A model generated the notes under the pieces. The model was not told where the DNA came from, ran no database searches, and saw only the letters and a program-made list of their open reading frames with translations. Below are positions 8,182-16,763 of a stretch of 64,000 bases of DNA, in pieces. Source of the DNA: Aromatoleum evansii (GTDB taxonomy: Bacteria; Pseudomonadota; Gammaproteobacteria; Burkholderiales; Rhodocyclaceae). Position numbers and translations under genes: made by a program. Position 1 is the first letter of the stretch, and every line of letters begins with the position of its first letter. Location of the stretch: contig NZ_WTVK01000006.1 in NCBI RefSeq assembly GCF_012910805.1, forward strand, positions 1-64,000, read 5' to 3'.

Positions 8182-8865
8182 TTAGAGAACGCGTTCGATG
8201 GTCTCGTAGTCTCCGTTGGTCTTCAGCGTAACGGTGACGTCGGTTCCCGAGCGGTTACGCCAGAACCAGCCGTGCTTGCCGTCGAAAGCGGCTTGCAGCG
8301 TTCCCGCATTGGCGGTTTCATTCCTGCCCTTGCCGTAGCCGTGATAGAAGCCTTTTGGCGCTTTGACCGGATCACCGTGGGTGTCGTAATTCACTAACCC
8401 CCCGACAGTGGACCACTCGTAGCGGACGCTGGCGTCCTTTCGCATCGTCAGCTTGACCTCCGCGGCCTCGCCGGGCTTCAGGCTGATCGTCACGGTATGA
8501 CGCCGTGCCGGCGCTACTTCGGTAGTGCCCTCGGACCGCGATGTCACAGCAGGCGCCGCGGCGGCTGTTTGCCCGTGACCTTGCAGCGCGGCAGCGGTCG
8601 CGACTACCGGGGTTGCCGCCGGTGCGACGCTTGCTACGGGCGGCGCCTCTCCGGCATTCGCCTCGGTCGCGAGCGAAATCTTGATCTCTCCCATCTGGGA
8701 AAGACCGAGGGCGCGGCCGACGCCGGTGGGATCGATACCGTACTCCGCCGGCAGGATGGTGGAGACGAGCAGGCCGGTCGCGATCAGCGCGGCGATGGCG
8801 GTGGAACGCAGCAATTTCTCCGTGCTCGGCAGTTCGGCGCGGGTGGGAAGATCGGTGTTGTACAT
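8182..8865 (-). CDS. Transmembrane anchor protein (metal-island type)
   Basis: A 227-residue protein with a short cytoplasmic start, one membrane helix at about residues 22-40 (STAIAALIATGLLVSTILPA), an Ala/Pro/Val-rich linker and a C-terminal periplasmic domain containing RYEWSTVGGLVNYDTHGDP and KHGWFWRNRSGTDVTVTL. Proteins of this shape are found next to HupE/UreJ-like genes in metal-resistance islands and are annotated only as transmembrane anchor proteins. Here too the hupE-like gene ends 20 bp upstream. Function unknown; probably works with that membrane protein. Confidence 0.65.
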   Translation of the reverse strand: MYNTDLPTRAELPSTEKLLRSTAIAALIATGLLVSTILPAEYGIDPTGVGRALGLSQMGEIKISLATEANAGEAPPVASVAPAATPVVATAAALQGHGQTAAAAPAVTSRSEGTTEVAPARRHTVTISLKPGEAAEVKLTMRKDASVRYEWSTVGGLVNYDTHGDPVKAPKGFYHGYGKGRNETANAGTLQAAFDGKHGWFWRNRSGTDVTVTLKTNGDYETIERVL

Positions 8866-8885
8866 GAGTCAGGACTCCGCAGAAT

Positions 8886-9425
8886 TCAGGAAACGAACAG
8901 GCCGGTGAGCTGATAGCCGATCAGCATGAAGCCGGCGCACATCATGGCGACGTTGGCGGTGTATGCATGCTTGAGGAAGGCGGCGGTGCGCCGCCAGTAG
9001 CCCATCGCGATCAGGATGGCCCCAAGTGCGAGCAACTGGCCGATTTCGACGCCGATATTGAAGGCCAAGAGGTTCGGTAGGAGACCGTCACGCGCGATCT
9101 CGAACTCCTGGATCTTTGCCGCCAACCCGAATCCATGGAAAAGGCCGAAAACCAGGGTCGCGACATTGGTGTTGGGCTGCACCCTGAACCAGCGCTGATA
9201 GGCCCCGAGGTTATCCAGGGCCTTGTACACCACCGACAGACCGATGATCGCGTCGATCAGATAGGCGTTCACGTTCACCCCGGCGTAGACGCCATATAGC
9301 ATCGTGACCGAATTGCCGATCGCGAACAGGCTGACGTAGAGCGCGATGTCCTTCAGCTTGTAGAGAAAGAAGATCACCCCGGCAAGAGGCCTAGTTGAAT
9401 GGAGCCGTGCCAGTGCCGAGAGGGG
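8886..9425 (-). pseudogene. HupE/UreJ-like membrane protein, truncated and frameshifted
   Basis: The readable part (9377 to 8886, 163 residues) is a multi-helix HupE/UreJ_2 domain with LKDIALYVSLFAIGNS, VFGLFHGFGLAAKIQ and FNIGVEIGQLLALG. The family is linked to Ni/Co uptake or metal supply. The usual His of the GHS motif is Asn here. Upstream, the preceding frame reads SIQLGLLPG and stops at TGA (9374-9376). Restoring one G would join LLPG to VIFFLYKLKD, so a single-base deletion broke the frame. The expected N-terminal domain is replaced by LysR-type sequence, so the gene is also truncated. Confidence 0.65.
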
Positions 9426-9745
9426 TATCGTCCTCCCGTGGTGACGGTGAAGGACGGGATCGGGAAGCGGCCGGGAAACACCCGCAGGTTGGCGCTGAGA
9501 GGGACAGTTTCGCCAGTCTGGTGCGAAAGGGGCGCGATCAGGTCGGTGGTCGAGAGGATCGGCGCGAGGCCGAGGAAGCCGGGAGTTCGAGCACGACGCG
9601 TCGCTCGATGCCTTGCTCCTCCCGCACAGCGGCGAGCAGACGGTAGCCGGTGCCCGAGATGATGCCGATGTGACCTTCGCGGCGGTAAGCGTCGAGCGTC
9701 AGTTCCTCGTCGATGCGCGGATGGTCGGCTACAAGCCCGGCGCAT
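9405..9745 (-). pseudogene. LysR-type regulator C-terminal remnant
   Basis: Minus-strand frames read VADHPRIDEELTLDAYRREG, then TGYRLLAAVREEQGIERRVV and LELPA, then after a one-base frame change FLGLAPILSTTDLIAPLSHQ and RVFPGRFPIPSF. This is the effector-binding domain of a LysR regulator, up to about its last 20 residues. The DNA-binding half is absent and the end runs into the hupE-like sequence, so it is a chimera of two broken genes. Confidence 0.65.
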
Positions 9746-9757
9746 ACCCTATCTTTC

Positions 9758-9885
9758 TCAGATGGGCAGTGACGGATCAACGGCTTCCGGCACCGGTTCG
9801 GCGTCGATGATGTAACCGCCGAAGCGCTTGATGTGGCTGGTGACGTAGGGGCTCAAGGTGGTCACGTCCTCCCGGGCAACCGGCA
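9758..9885 (-). pseudogene. Tn3-family transposase C-terminal remnant
   Basis: The minus strand reads REDVTTLSPYVTSHIKRFGG, then YIIDAEPVPEAVDPSLPI and a stop. This matches the extreme C-terminus of Tn3-type TnpA, which usually ends LSPY...HI.RFG.Y followed by a Pro-rich tail. Only about 40 residues remain and no terminal inverted repeat was found. Confidence 0.5.
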
Positions 9886-9889
9886 ACCC

Positions 9890-10026
9890 CGTCCTTCGTT
9901 TCCATGTCATCGCCCTCCTCCATTGAGGTAGCCCGGCCGAATTTGTCTTCCATGGCCATCTTGCCGTCCTGGAAAATGTACACCGTCGGGCCGTCCTTCA
10001 ATTCGTGGGACTTCTCGACATTACCC
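9890..10026 (-). pseudogene. Second, truncated copK copy
   Basis: This 137-bp stretch aligns without gaps to 5661-5797 of copK, with about nine mismatches counted by eye. It encodes NVEKSHELKDGPTVYIFQDG and the following METKDG, then breaks off into the transposase remnant. It lacks a leader and the last third of the protein. Confidence 0.85.
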
Positions 10027-10179
10027 CCGTCTCCATGACTCAGGAAAACATGAACACTCTGATCCAGCCACCTTCGCCGATATGGTGCGCGACGAATGGT
10101 TGGATGCCACCCCCCGACGAGTTAGCCGGACCTAAGATGAGGTGATCATGGGCCCTGGAACGGTCGACTTCGAAGCCGC

Positions 10180-10431
10180 CTACTTCTTCTTGCCTTTTGC
10201 CTGGGCTAGTGCGCTGGCCGCAGCGGTTTTTGACTGAACGCTGGTTCGGCCGTCCTGGAGGACTTTGGATGCTGCGGACGCTGCAGGCGCCGAGGTTTGC
10301 TTTTTCGGTGCGCCCGTTTGTGACAATGTGCTCGCGGCAGCTGTCTTCGATTTTGCGCCGGTGGAATTGCTCTGCAACGTCTTCGACGCCGCCGTTGCGG
10401 CCTTGCTGCCAGTGGTCTTGTTGTTTGCCAT
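10180..10431 (-). CDS. Small Ala/Ser/Lys-rich protein with two internal repeats
   Basis: An 83-residue protein starting at ATG 10431 with AGGAGG eight bases upstream; the longer in-frame start at 10539 is ignored for that reason. It consists of two copies of a motif of about 35 residues, AASKTLQSNSTGAKSKTAAA and AASKVLQDGRTSVQSKTAAA, each ending S-L/A-x-Q, and a basic KGKKK tail. Similar small repeat proteins occur in many proteobacteria with no known function. The basic, helical, low-complexity character would suit nucleic-acid binding, but that is conjecture. Confidence 0.75.
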   Translation of the reverse strand: MANNKTTGSKAATAASKTLQSNSTGAKSKTAAASTLSQTGAPKKQTSAPAASAASKVLQDGRTSVQSKTAAASALAQAKGKKK

Positions 10432-10779
10432 GTTCCATCCTCCTGACAAGGTCAACTTCGGACTGCAAAAGGGGGGATACTGCTTGAGGTAGCTCGCCGT
10501 AGCAGGACACGGCTGCTGACAAGAATATACCTTTTTCATGGGGCAACCGTCCCATGCCCAAAGTCTGAATCGTGCGTCATGCTGTGTCGGTCCTGATACC
10601 CCACCCTACTCTCCGTCACGTCCTTCGCACCGCCAGACTTGACCTTAACTTCCAAGGCGTCCCTGCCCCCGAGAATCCTTCGTTAGCTGCCACTGAAGGT
10701 CACCATCACACGTGCGTGCGGCTTGGCGGCTAACGCGCGCGGTGCTATCGTGCGCCGTCACGTCCCCGAAAGAATAGTC
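10432..10779. other. Intergenic stretch between divergent genes
   Basis: It separates the small repeat protein (minus) from the PilZ gene (plus) and presumably holds both promoters. No further gene or strong repeat was seen. A TTG at 10723 in frame with the PilZ gene is not favoured as its start. Confidence 0.4.
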
Positions 10780-11553
10780 ATGACGCTGGACTCCGTCATT
10801 CAAAAACCCGTGGCCTTCGGCGTCGAGACCGCCTCGGATGCCGGTTCCGCCGCATCCAGCCCGGCCGGGGACGCTACGCCGACCCCGCGCAAAGTCTTCG
10901 CCTTCGACGACATGCACCTGCAGGTCGGCGACCGGCTGCAGCTCGAATGCCCGGCGCAGATGGGCATCGGCAGGGTCTTCGTGCGCGTTGTCGGCTATCT
11001 CGAGAACGCCAGCCTCATCGTCACCGCACCCACGCATGGCGGCCAGCGCGTGAACCTCGTGGACAACGACACCGTCGTGATACGTGCGTTCTCCCGTCAG
11101 AGTGCGTTCGCATTCCGTTCCTCCGTGCTGCGTACATGCAGGCTGCCGTTCGACTACCTGCACCTGTCCTTTCCGGAAGTCGTGCATGGCAGCGTGATCC
11201 GCAAGTCGACGCGCGTGCGCACCCACCTTCCGGCCAAATGCCTGGACGCGGGCGGCGAGGCGCAGGCGGCCGTGATCGAGAACATCAGCTCGACGGGCAT
11301 CCTCCTCGCCTTGCCTCACAGTCCCGGCGCGCGGGGCGAAATCGTACATCTGGAATTCGATGCCCACCTGCATGACGTGGACACCCGTCTGAACGTCGAG
11401 GCGGAGATCGTGAGCGTCGCGCCCGGGCCGTCGGGCAGTGACGCCGCATGGCGCTGCGGGCTCGAATTCCGCAACCTGGAGCCGGGCGATCGCATGGTGA
11501 TCAAGGGACTCGTCTACCAGCAGATCATCGAGAACCCTTCGAGTATTGCGTGA
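10780..11553 (+). CDS. YcgR-like PilZ protein (cyclic-di-GMP receptor)
   Basis: A 257-residue cytoplasmic protein. The N-terminal half (about residues 45-130, FAFDDMHLQVGDRLQLECPA) matches the YcgR-type N domain. The C-terminal half is PilZ, with the cyclic-di-GMP signature RKSTRVR and IENISSTG matching the RxxxR and (D/N)xSxxG motifs. YcgR proteins bind the flagellar motor and slow it, or control exopolysaccharide, when cyclic-di-GMP is high. It stands opposite a diguanylate cyclase whose gene ends 24 bp away, so producer and receptor are neighbours. ATG 10780 is chosen because residues before it do not resemble the family. Confidence 0.85.
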   Translation: MTLDSVIQKPVAFGVETASDAGSAASSPAGDATPTPRKVFAFDDMHLQVGDRLQLECPAQMGIGRVFVRVVGYLENASLIVTAPTHGGQRVNLVDNDTVVIRAFSRQSAFAFRSSVLRTCRLPFDYLHLSFPEVVHGSVIRKSTRVRTHLPAKCLDAGGEAQAAVIENISSTGILLALPHSPGARGEIVHLEFDAHLHDVDTRLNVEAEIVSVAPGPSGSDAAWRCGLEFRNLEPGDRMVIKGLVYQQIIENPSSIA

Positions 11554-11576
11554 CGCGCCGGCCGGCGCTCACCGCA

Positions 11577-13496
11577 TCATAATCGGGGGACGGACACAGG
11601 CTCCCGGTCGGCTGGCACCCCGTTACCCGAGCCGGGACCGCCGGGAGCATTCGCAAGCACGCAACGCCCGCGACCGCCCTGCTTGGCGCCGTACATCGCG
11701 TGATCGGCAGCCAGCATCAATGCATTCGCATCCTCCCCGTCGCACGGGAAAAGCGCGATGCCGACGCTTGCCCCGACGTGCACGACGGTCTCGCCGAGTG
11801 GCACGGGCCGGGACAGTGCCGCGACGATCTTGTTGCCGATCCGGAGCGCTTGCGCTGGATCGTTCATCGCCTCAAGCAGGACCACGAACTCGTCGCCGCC
11901 AAGGCGTGAGACGGTATCGGTGGCGCGCACGCAGTTGCTCAGGCGGTCCGCGAGCACCTTGAGCAATTCGTCGCCGGCCGCATGGCCGAACCCGTCATTG
12001 ATCGCCTTGAAGCCGTCGAGATCGATGACCAGGAGCGAAAAGACGCTGCCCTGCCGATGCCACCGCCCGATCGCGTGCTCGATACGGTCCTCGAGGAGCA
12101 CGCGATTGGCAAGCCCTGTGAGGTGGTCGTGCCGTGCGGCCCTGATGAGTGCCACCTCGTTTTCCCGCAGGCGTTCATTCGCCGCGGCGAGTTCGGCGGT
12201 GCGCTGCGCGACCCGTTGCTCCAGCTCCCTCTCCGAACGCTGCAAGGTTTCGACCATTGTCTCCTTTACGGCGAGCATTTCCAGCTGCGCCGCTTCCTTG
12301 CCCCGGCGCACGATGTGGATACGGTCGGCAAGGGCGAAGGACAGGAGCAGCATCTCGAGTGCCGAGCCCAACTGCATCGCGTAGGTGGTGAAGAGGTTCG
12401 TCGGAAGCCAGCTGAGATTGCGCATGCCCATCACGGCCACGCCCCCGAGCAGCAAGCTCCAAGCGACGAGGAAGTACCGCGCACCGGGATATCGGTTGAG
12501 CAGGCAACGCACGCCCGCGACGACCGCGGTCAGCGAGAACGCAAGGCCAAGCAAGGAGATGAGGACGGCCGCAACCCGGTAGTTCACCGGCATCACCACC
12601 AGCACCGCGATGGCGAACCCGGCTGCGAGCACGACGATCAAACGGTCCAGCCGCGAGGTCTGTCGCCGTGTTTCGAGAAAGATCCGGGTGAAGAGCGCGC
12701 CGAAGAGGCCGGCGGCAGCGAAGCCGGACGGCAGAGCGACGTCGCCCCACGCCGGCCAGTTCGGCCAGAGGAATTGGTTGCCGAGACCGTTCAGCGACAG
12801 CTGACCGACGGCCATGGCGGCGACGAAGGCGACGTAGGCGAGATACACCCGGTCGTGCAGGGACAGGTAGAGCAGCAGGTTGTATGCACCCAACGCAAAC
12901 AACATGCCGTAGTACAAGGCCAGGATCGCGTACTGGGCGTGGTCGTGGCGATGCAGCGCGGCCGGCGTCCATAGTGTCGCCGGGACGGTGAGACTGCCCT
13001 TCGACTCCACCCGCAGGTATACCGTCTGGACGACGCCCGACTCTAGGGCGAGCGGGAACACCAGGTTGCGATGCGCGAAGGGGCGGGCGGAGAACGGGCG
13101 CAAGTCGCCCCCCGTCTGCCGCGACATCCCGTTCGGGCCGGCCACGAACACGTCGACCCGGTCCAGCGACGGAAATCCAATCTCCAACAGCCAGTCGGCC
13201 GGTCTGCCCGCCTCCGGCTCGACATCGAGGCGCAGCCAGAAGGCGGACGCCGAATAGCCGAAATTGATGTCGTTTCCCTTGAAGCCGGCCGGACGGAATC
13301 TTGCGGCCACCGCAGGATCCGCCAAGTCCGCGACGTCGAGGATTCCGCGCTCGTCTTCGACGAAGTCCAGATGCCCCGCCAGCGGGACGGAGCCCGCCGC
13401 CACTCCGAGCCTCACGGGCTCCGCGTTCGCGTGTGAACCAGGCAGAAGCGCGGATAGCGACAACAACAGCGACAGCAGGAAATGTACAAGGCGCAT
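11577..13496 (-). CDS. 7TMR-DISM diguanylate cyclase
   Basis: 639 residues: signal peptide, a periplasmic 7TMR-DISMED2 sugar-binding-like domain (about residues 30-175, ending near YLRVESKGSLTVP), seven membrane helices (about 190-385, starting near YAILALYYGMLFALGAYNL), a coiled coil with QRSERELEQRVAQRTAEL, and a GGDEF domain. The active site is intact (SRLGGDEFVVLLEA), and an RxxD inhibitory site (RATD) lies five residues before it. It should make cyclic-di-GMP in response to an external ligand and be product-inhibited. It converges on the PilZ gene. Confidence 0.9.
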   Translation of the reverse strand: MRLVHFLLSLLLSLSALLPGSHANAEPVRLGVAAGSVPLAGHLDFVEDERGILDVADLADPAVAARFRPAGFKGNDINFGYSASAFWLRLDVEPEAGRPADWLLEIGFPSLDRVDVFVAGPNGMSRQTGGDLRPFSARPFAHRNLVFPLALESGVVQTVYLRVESKGSLTVPATLWTPAALHRHDHAQYAILALYYGMLFALGAYNLLLYLSLHDRVYLAYVAFVAAMAVGQLSLNGLGNQFLWPNWPAWGDVALPSGFAAAGLFGALFTRIFLETRRQTSRLDRLIVVLAAGFAIAVLVVMPVNYRVAAVLISLLGLAFSLTAVVAGVRCLLNRYPGARYFLVAWSLLLGGVAVMGMRNLSWLPTNLFTTYAMQLGSALEMLLLSFALADRIHIVRRGKEAAQLEMLAVKETMVETLQRSERELEQRVAQRTAELAAANERLRENEVALIRAARHDHLTGLANRVLLEDRIEHAIGRWHRQGSVFSLLVIDLDGFKAINDGFGHAAGDELLKVLADRLSNCVRATDTVSRLGGDEFVVLLEAMNDPAQALRIGNKIVAALSRPVPLGETVVHVGASVGIALFPCDGEDANALMLAADHAMYGAKQGGRGRCVLANAPGGPGSGNGVPADREPVSVPRL

Positions 13497-13929
13497 GTCT
13501 GAGGTGAGTTCTGCCGGATGAGGATTGATCCTTATCGATCAGATGTGGCATGGGACACCCCATGACCCGGCGTTTTAGCGCCCTCCCCGGCGGCCGGATC
13601 GAGCGGCGATGGAGCGCGGCGTCTGAAGTGGGCGGCCAGCTTACGCGGCATTGCTTACAACAAACTTAACCATCATCATTGCGGCGCCCATTCCGTTCTG
13701 ATGAACAACGGGGCTTGCATTGATGCGTGCTTATTGCGAATCCAGCAGGAAACAAACCTGCAAGAACAGGCCGGCTGTAAGACTGCAAACCCCTCGATCC
13801 CTCACGCCGCTGAATCTTGCTTTCCCGGGGACGGCCATGTAAGCGGTTTAGTCCCAGGGTCGGATGCGCTCACCCACCAAGGTGGAACCACTGACCGCTA
13901 TAACGAGCCATCGATGCCTGGGGCGACTT
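13497..13929. other. Intergenic stretch upstream of the GGDEF gene
   Basis: No supported gene. The part next to 13496 is the presumed promoter of the diguanylate cyclase; the rest (from about 13690) leads into the mmsA remnant and may be debris from the same event. Confidence 0.35.
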
Positions 13930-14250
13930 TCAGCCGGTGGGCGTGGTTGCCGGCATCACGCCGTTCGACTCCCCGGCGATGGTGCCGCTGTGGATGTATC
14001 GGCTGGCGATCGCCTGCGGCAACACTTTCATCCTCAAGCCTTCCGAGCGCGATTCCTGCTCAACGCTACTGATCGCCGATCAGTTCCACGAAGCGGGGCT
14101 CCCCATGGGCATTCTCAATGTGGTCAATGGCGAGAAGGAAGCGGTTGATGGGCTGATCGTCGCGCCCGAGATCAAGGCTCTGAGCTTTGTCGATTCCACG
14201 CCGATCGCGGAATATATCTACAGCAAGGGTACCCGCACGCATCAGCGCTG
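13930..14250 (+). pseudogene. Methylmalonate-semialdehyde dehydrogenase (mmsA) fragment
   Basis: The frame reads GVVAGITPFDSPAMVPLWMY, then LAIACGNTFILKPSERD, GLPMGILNVVNGEKEAVDGL and ALSFVDSTPIAEYIYSKGT, an uninterrupted central block of a CoA-acylating methylmalonate-semialdehyde dehydrogenase. The preceding bases still read DFQPV in frame, then similarity is lost. After SKGT the sequence drifts and the catalytic Cys region is absent. About 110 of roughly 500 residues remain. Confidence 0.8.
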
Positions 14251-14575
14251 CGCACTGAAGTCCCGCGAATACCCGGCTCATCAAGGGAAGGGGCAACAAC
14301 AGCGGAAGTTCCTGCTCAGGACGCCACGACCTCAGCCCTGTTTTTCCGCAAACCGGCGCAGTCTGGCGCGACGATTCACTTTGCCTTGCGTCACAGCGTC
14401 GAGCGCGCGCTTTACCGCCACTCGATTAGCGTCAGCAGTGGGCGGCCGCAATTGCGCCGGGCGACATGTGCCAGCCCGTGCAGGGCTGTCACCTGAGCCT
14501 TGGGTATCCGGAGCATCTACAACGTACGCACTCCCGGCATAGCCGGCCTGGACGTAGCAGACATCTCAAGTACGA
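14251..14575. other. Degenerate stretch after the mmsA fragment
   Basis: The mmsA frame stays open to a stop near 14542 but no longer resembles the family. No other gene, repeat or promoter was recognised before the end of hipA. Confidence 0.35.
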
Positions 14576-15934
14576 TTATGGGCGTGCGGCCAGACGCTCC
14601 CGCACAGCCGGATCGACTTCCCGCCGAGTCAGCAGTTCTTTGAGCGTCGCCGGTCGAGATTTGAGCACCTCGGCAACGAAACCTCTTCGTTCCTCGATGA
14701 CGGGCAGCACTTTCTCCCTCAGGAACTCCCGTTCGACCGGCAATATCCGTTCGTCGCCGATCACGTTGGCGATGGCCTCCGGCAATCCGGCACTCATCCG
14801 CGACAGGACGCCGCGAACCAGTCTCGGCGCCACGTCTGCCTCGTAGGCCATCGCATCCCAGTGCGCCCCCTCCACCCAGCCCGGCTTGTTTTCCCCGGCA
14901 ATCGCCATGGCCATGGTCTGCCGGGGCAGATACGCCTCCACGCACAGCATGTCGTAAAACGGCGCGACCACCGCCTTGTGCCCGCGCATCAGAAAGGCGA
15001 TGTTCTTGGCGTGGGCGTCCAGATTGCCGATCAGGTAGTTGAACACAACCCACTGGATCACGACGTTGGCCGCCACGATCGGACGTTCGATGAGGGCGCC
15101 CCGGAAGACGCCGAACAATTGATGCAGCCCCAGCCCGCCCTCGCTCTCGTATTTCTTCGATGGCGCCACCCCTAACGCCTGGCACAGGTCGATCTGATGG
15201 GTTCGCCGGACGGCCTGGCGGGCTTCCTTCGCCCCTTGTCCAGCCTGCAGTTCCCGGTCGAATCGCTCGATGACATAGAGCGGCTCCGGCAGGTGCAGCA
15301 GGCCGACCGCGGGCACCGGAACCTGCAATGCCCGGGCGAGGCGCATGCAGAAGAATTCGTTGGCGGGACAAAAGGGAAAGTCCGCACTGGCGTTCTCGGG
15401 CTTGACGATGTGGGTCGAGGGCGCCGAACCTTCGGGAAGGAACATCGCGCCGTTTGCGTCGATGCGTAGCCCCAGTTTTTCCTGAGCACCGGCCAGGGAC
15501 ATCCGGATTTCGTCCCAAGAGGCCATCAGCGGCAGATTGCGCGCTCGGGAGGCAAGGATCTTTTCCTGCAGCGCTTGCGGCGACAGCGGCAGCAGGACTT
15601 CCTCGGCCGACTCCTCGACGCCTTCCGGCATGAGTGAAAGCGCCCCTGCGGTGTCCTGTCCATGGCGCAGCAGGAGTGCCCATGTATCCCGCGGGTCAAT
15701 CCGGTCCCGGACGGCAATCAACTCTCGCAAACGGCCTTCCGGCAGGAGGTTCTCGAAGAACCATTCGACCGGCCTGGCAGGGGCCGAATCCTTGAATTCC
15801 CGGATGGCGATCGGGAAATTCGGCGACAGCGCAAAGGCCGCCCACTCGCTCGCGTAGCAGAACTTCCACCACCCGTCCTCGACCTCGAGCGTTCCGACGC
15901 GGGCGCCGTTGGCCAGAACGACCAAGGCGCTCAT
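14576..15934 (-). CDS. hipA: HipA-family serine/threonine kinase toxin
   Basis: 452 residues with the HipA layout: an N-terminal beta domain (FFENLLPEGRLRE), the Gly-rich SLAGAQEKL loop, ATP-pocket segments STHIVKPE and YVIERFDR, HQIDLCQALG, the catalytic loop NYLIGNLDAHAKN and a metal site in APFYDMLC. Classic HipA phosphorylates glutamyl-tRNA synthetase and halts growth, and HipB neutralises it. The ATG overlaps the hipB stop (15931-15934), so the two are co-translated. All motifs look intact, so it is probably functional. The exact kinase target is not readable. Confidence 0.9.
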   Translation of the reverse strand: MSALVVLANGARVGTLEVEDGWWKFCYASEWAAFALSPNFPIAIREFKDSAPARPVEWFFENLLPEGRLRELIAVRDRIDPRDTWALLLRHGQDTAGALSLMPEGVEESAEEVLLPLSPQALQEKILASRARNLPLMASWDEIRMSLAGAQEKLGLRIDANGAMFLPEGSAPSTHIVKPENASADFPFCPANEFFCMRLARALQVPVPAVGLLHLPEPLYVIERFDRELQAGQGAKEARQAVRRTHQIDLCQALGVAPSKKYESEGGLGLHQLFGVFRGALIERPIVAANVVIQWVVFNYLIGNLDAHAKNIAFLMRGHKAVVAPFYDMLCVEAYLPRQTMAMAIAGENKPGWVEGAHWDAMAYEADVAPRLVRGVLSRMSAGLPEAIANVIGDERILPVEREFLREKVLPVIEERRGFVAEVLKSRPATLKELLTRREVDPAVRERLAARP

Positions 15935-16167
15935 TCTGTTTCACCCGGCAGCCGCAGCCTGAGCTCGATGCCAAAGCGACTACAGACGGCCAGCACTTTA
16001 CCAACCTGCGCCGTAGCCTTGCCTTGCTCCAGGCCATTCAGAAAGGGCAGACTGACGTTGCACAGCGCCGCGGCATCGCGCTGGGTCAATCCCGACTCTT
16101 TGCGAACGGCCCGAACGATCTTCCCAAGTTCGGCGACCGAGGAGATACCAGCCTCTCGGGGTAGCAT
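15931..16167 (-). CDS. hipB: HipB-like Xre antitoxin/repressor
   Basis: A 78-residue helix-turn-helix protein (VRAVRKESGLTQRDAAALC, then VSLPFLNGLEQGKA) of HipB type. It should bind HipA and repress its own promoter. GGAGGG stands before ATG 16167. The gene overlaps hipA by four bases (ATGA). The promoter region just upstream carries matching inverted repeats (16188-16247). Confidence 0.9.
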   Translation of the reverse strand: MLPREAGISSVAELGKIVRAVRKESGLTQRDAAALCNVSLPFLNGLEQGKATAQVGKVLAVCSRFGIELRLRLPGETE

Positions 16168-16187
16168 CGTCCCTCCGAAAATAAACG

Positions 16188-16247
16188 ATCATTGAATCTT
16201 GCTCTACATCATCGTTGAGAGCAATGAAATTCAACGAACGTTGATCA
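16188..16247. promoter_or_regulatory. Candidate HipB operators
   Basis: A palindrome TCAACGAACGTTGA lies at 16231-16244, with related half-sites GATCATTGA near 16189-16197 and ATCGTTGA near 16211-16218. The repeated ATC-N-TTGA / TCAA-N-GAT words upstream of hipB fit the paired operators expected of an autorepressed hipBA operon. Confidence 0.5.
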
Positions 16248-16401
16248 TTTCTATGAATTCCGTTCCGCGAGGCAATCCTCACCCATCCGTCTCCACATCC
16301 CTTGGTTGTTGTGCGCCTCGGCTCAGCAAGTTGTTGTCGCCAGTTGGAGTCCCCCGCGTCGGTCGAACTCGCGAGAGCCCTTACTCCTCTCCGTCTGCGC
16401 A

Positions 16402-16569
16402 TCGGCACCGACCCGTTTGCTTGCGGCCGCCCTCTTTCACGATGTGGGGGAGTTGCATACGGACCCGGCGCTCCTCGATCCGCGCCGTCGGATTTGCGAG
16501 CACGAGTGGCGTCATATCTGTGTACATCCCATCACCGGCTATCTGATCGCGCGCGAGGCCGGGGGCTAG
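16402..16569 (+). pseudogene. HD-domain phosphohydrolase fragment
   Basis: The frame ending at 16569 reads RLLAAALFHDVGELHTDPAL, then LDPRRRICEHEWRHICVHPI and TGYLIAREAGG before a stop. This is the HD motif and following helix of an HD-GYP-type phosphodiesterase. Residues before 16402 do not look like the family, and the domain end and GYP motif are missing, so it is a fragment. It is not the other half of the 4584-4866 remnant in any obvious way. Confidence 0.65.
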
Positions 16570-16763
16570 GCCTGCATTCCCTTGTGCGAACTCGACGAAC
16601 GGCGTGCGGGGTCCTACGATTAACCATGGCAAATAGTTCCTCCGCCCGTCGGTGGTTCCTCACGGATCCGTGAACGTTCGCCGGCTGCAAACGCGTCGGA
16701 CGGGACGTGACCCGGTCGTAGTGGGCCCCCAAGGACGGACGTGACGATCATCAAGGGAACGAA

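Noticed and set aside
10636-10660. MerR/CueR-type promoter dyad (TTGACC ... CCAAGG)
   Set aside because: Arms pair over only four bases and no -10 box lies at the right distance.
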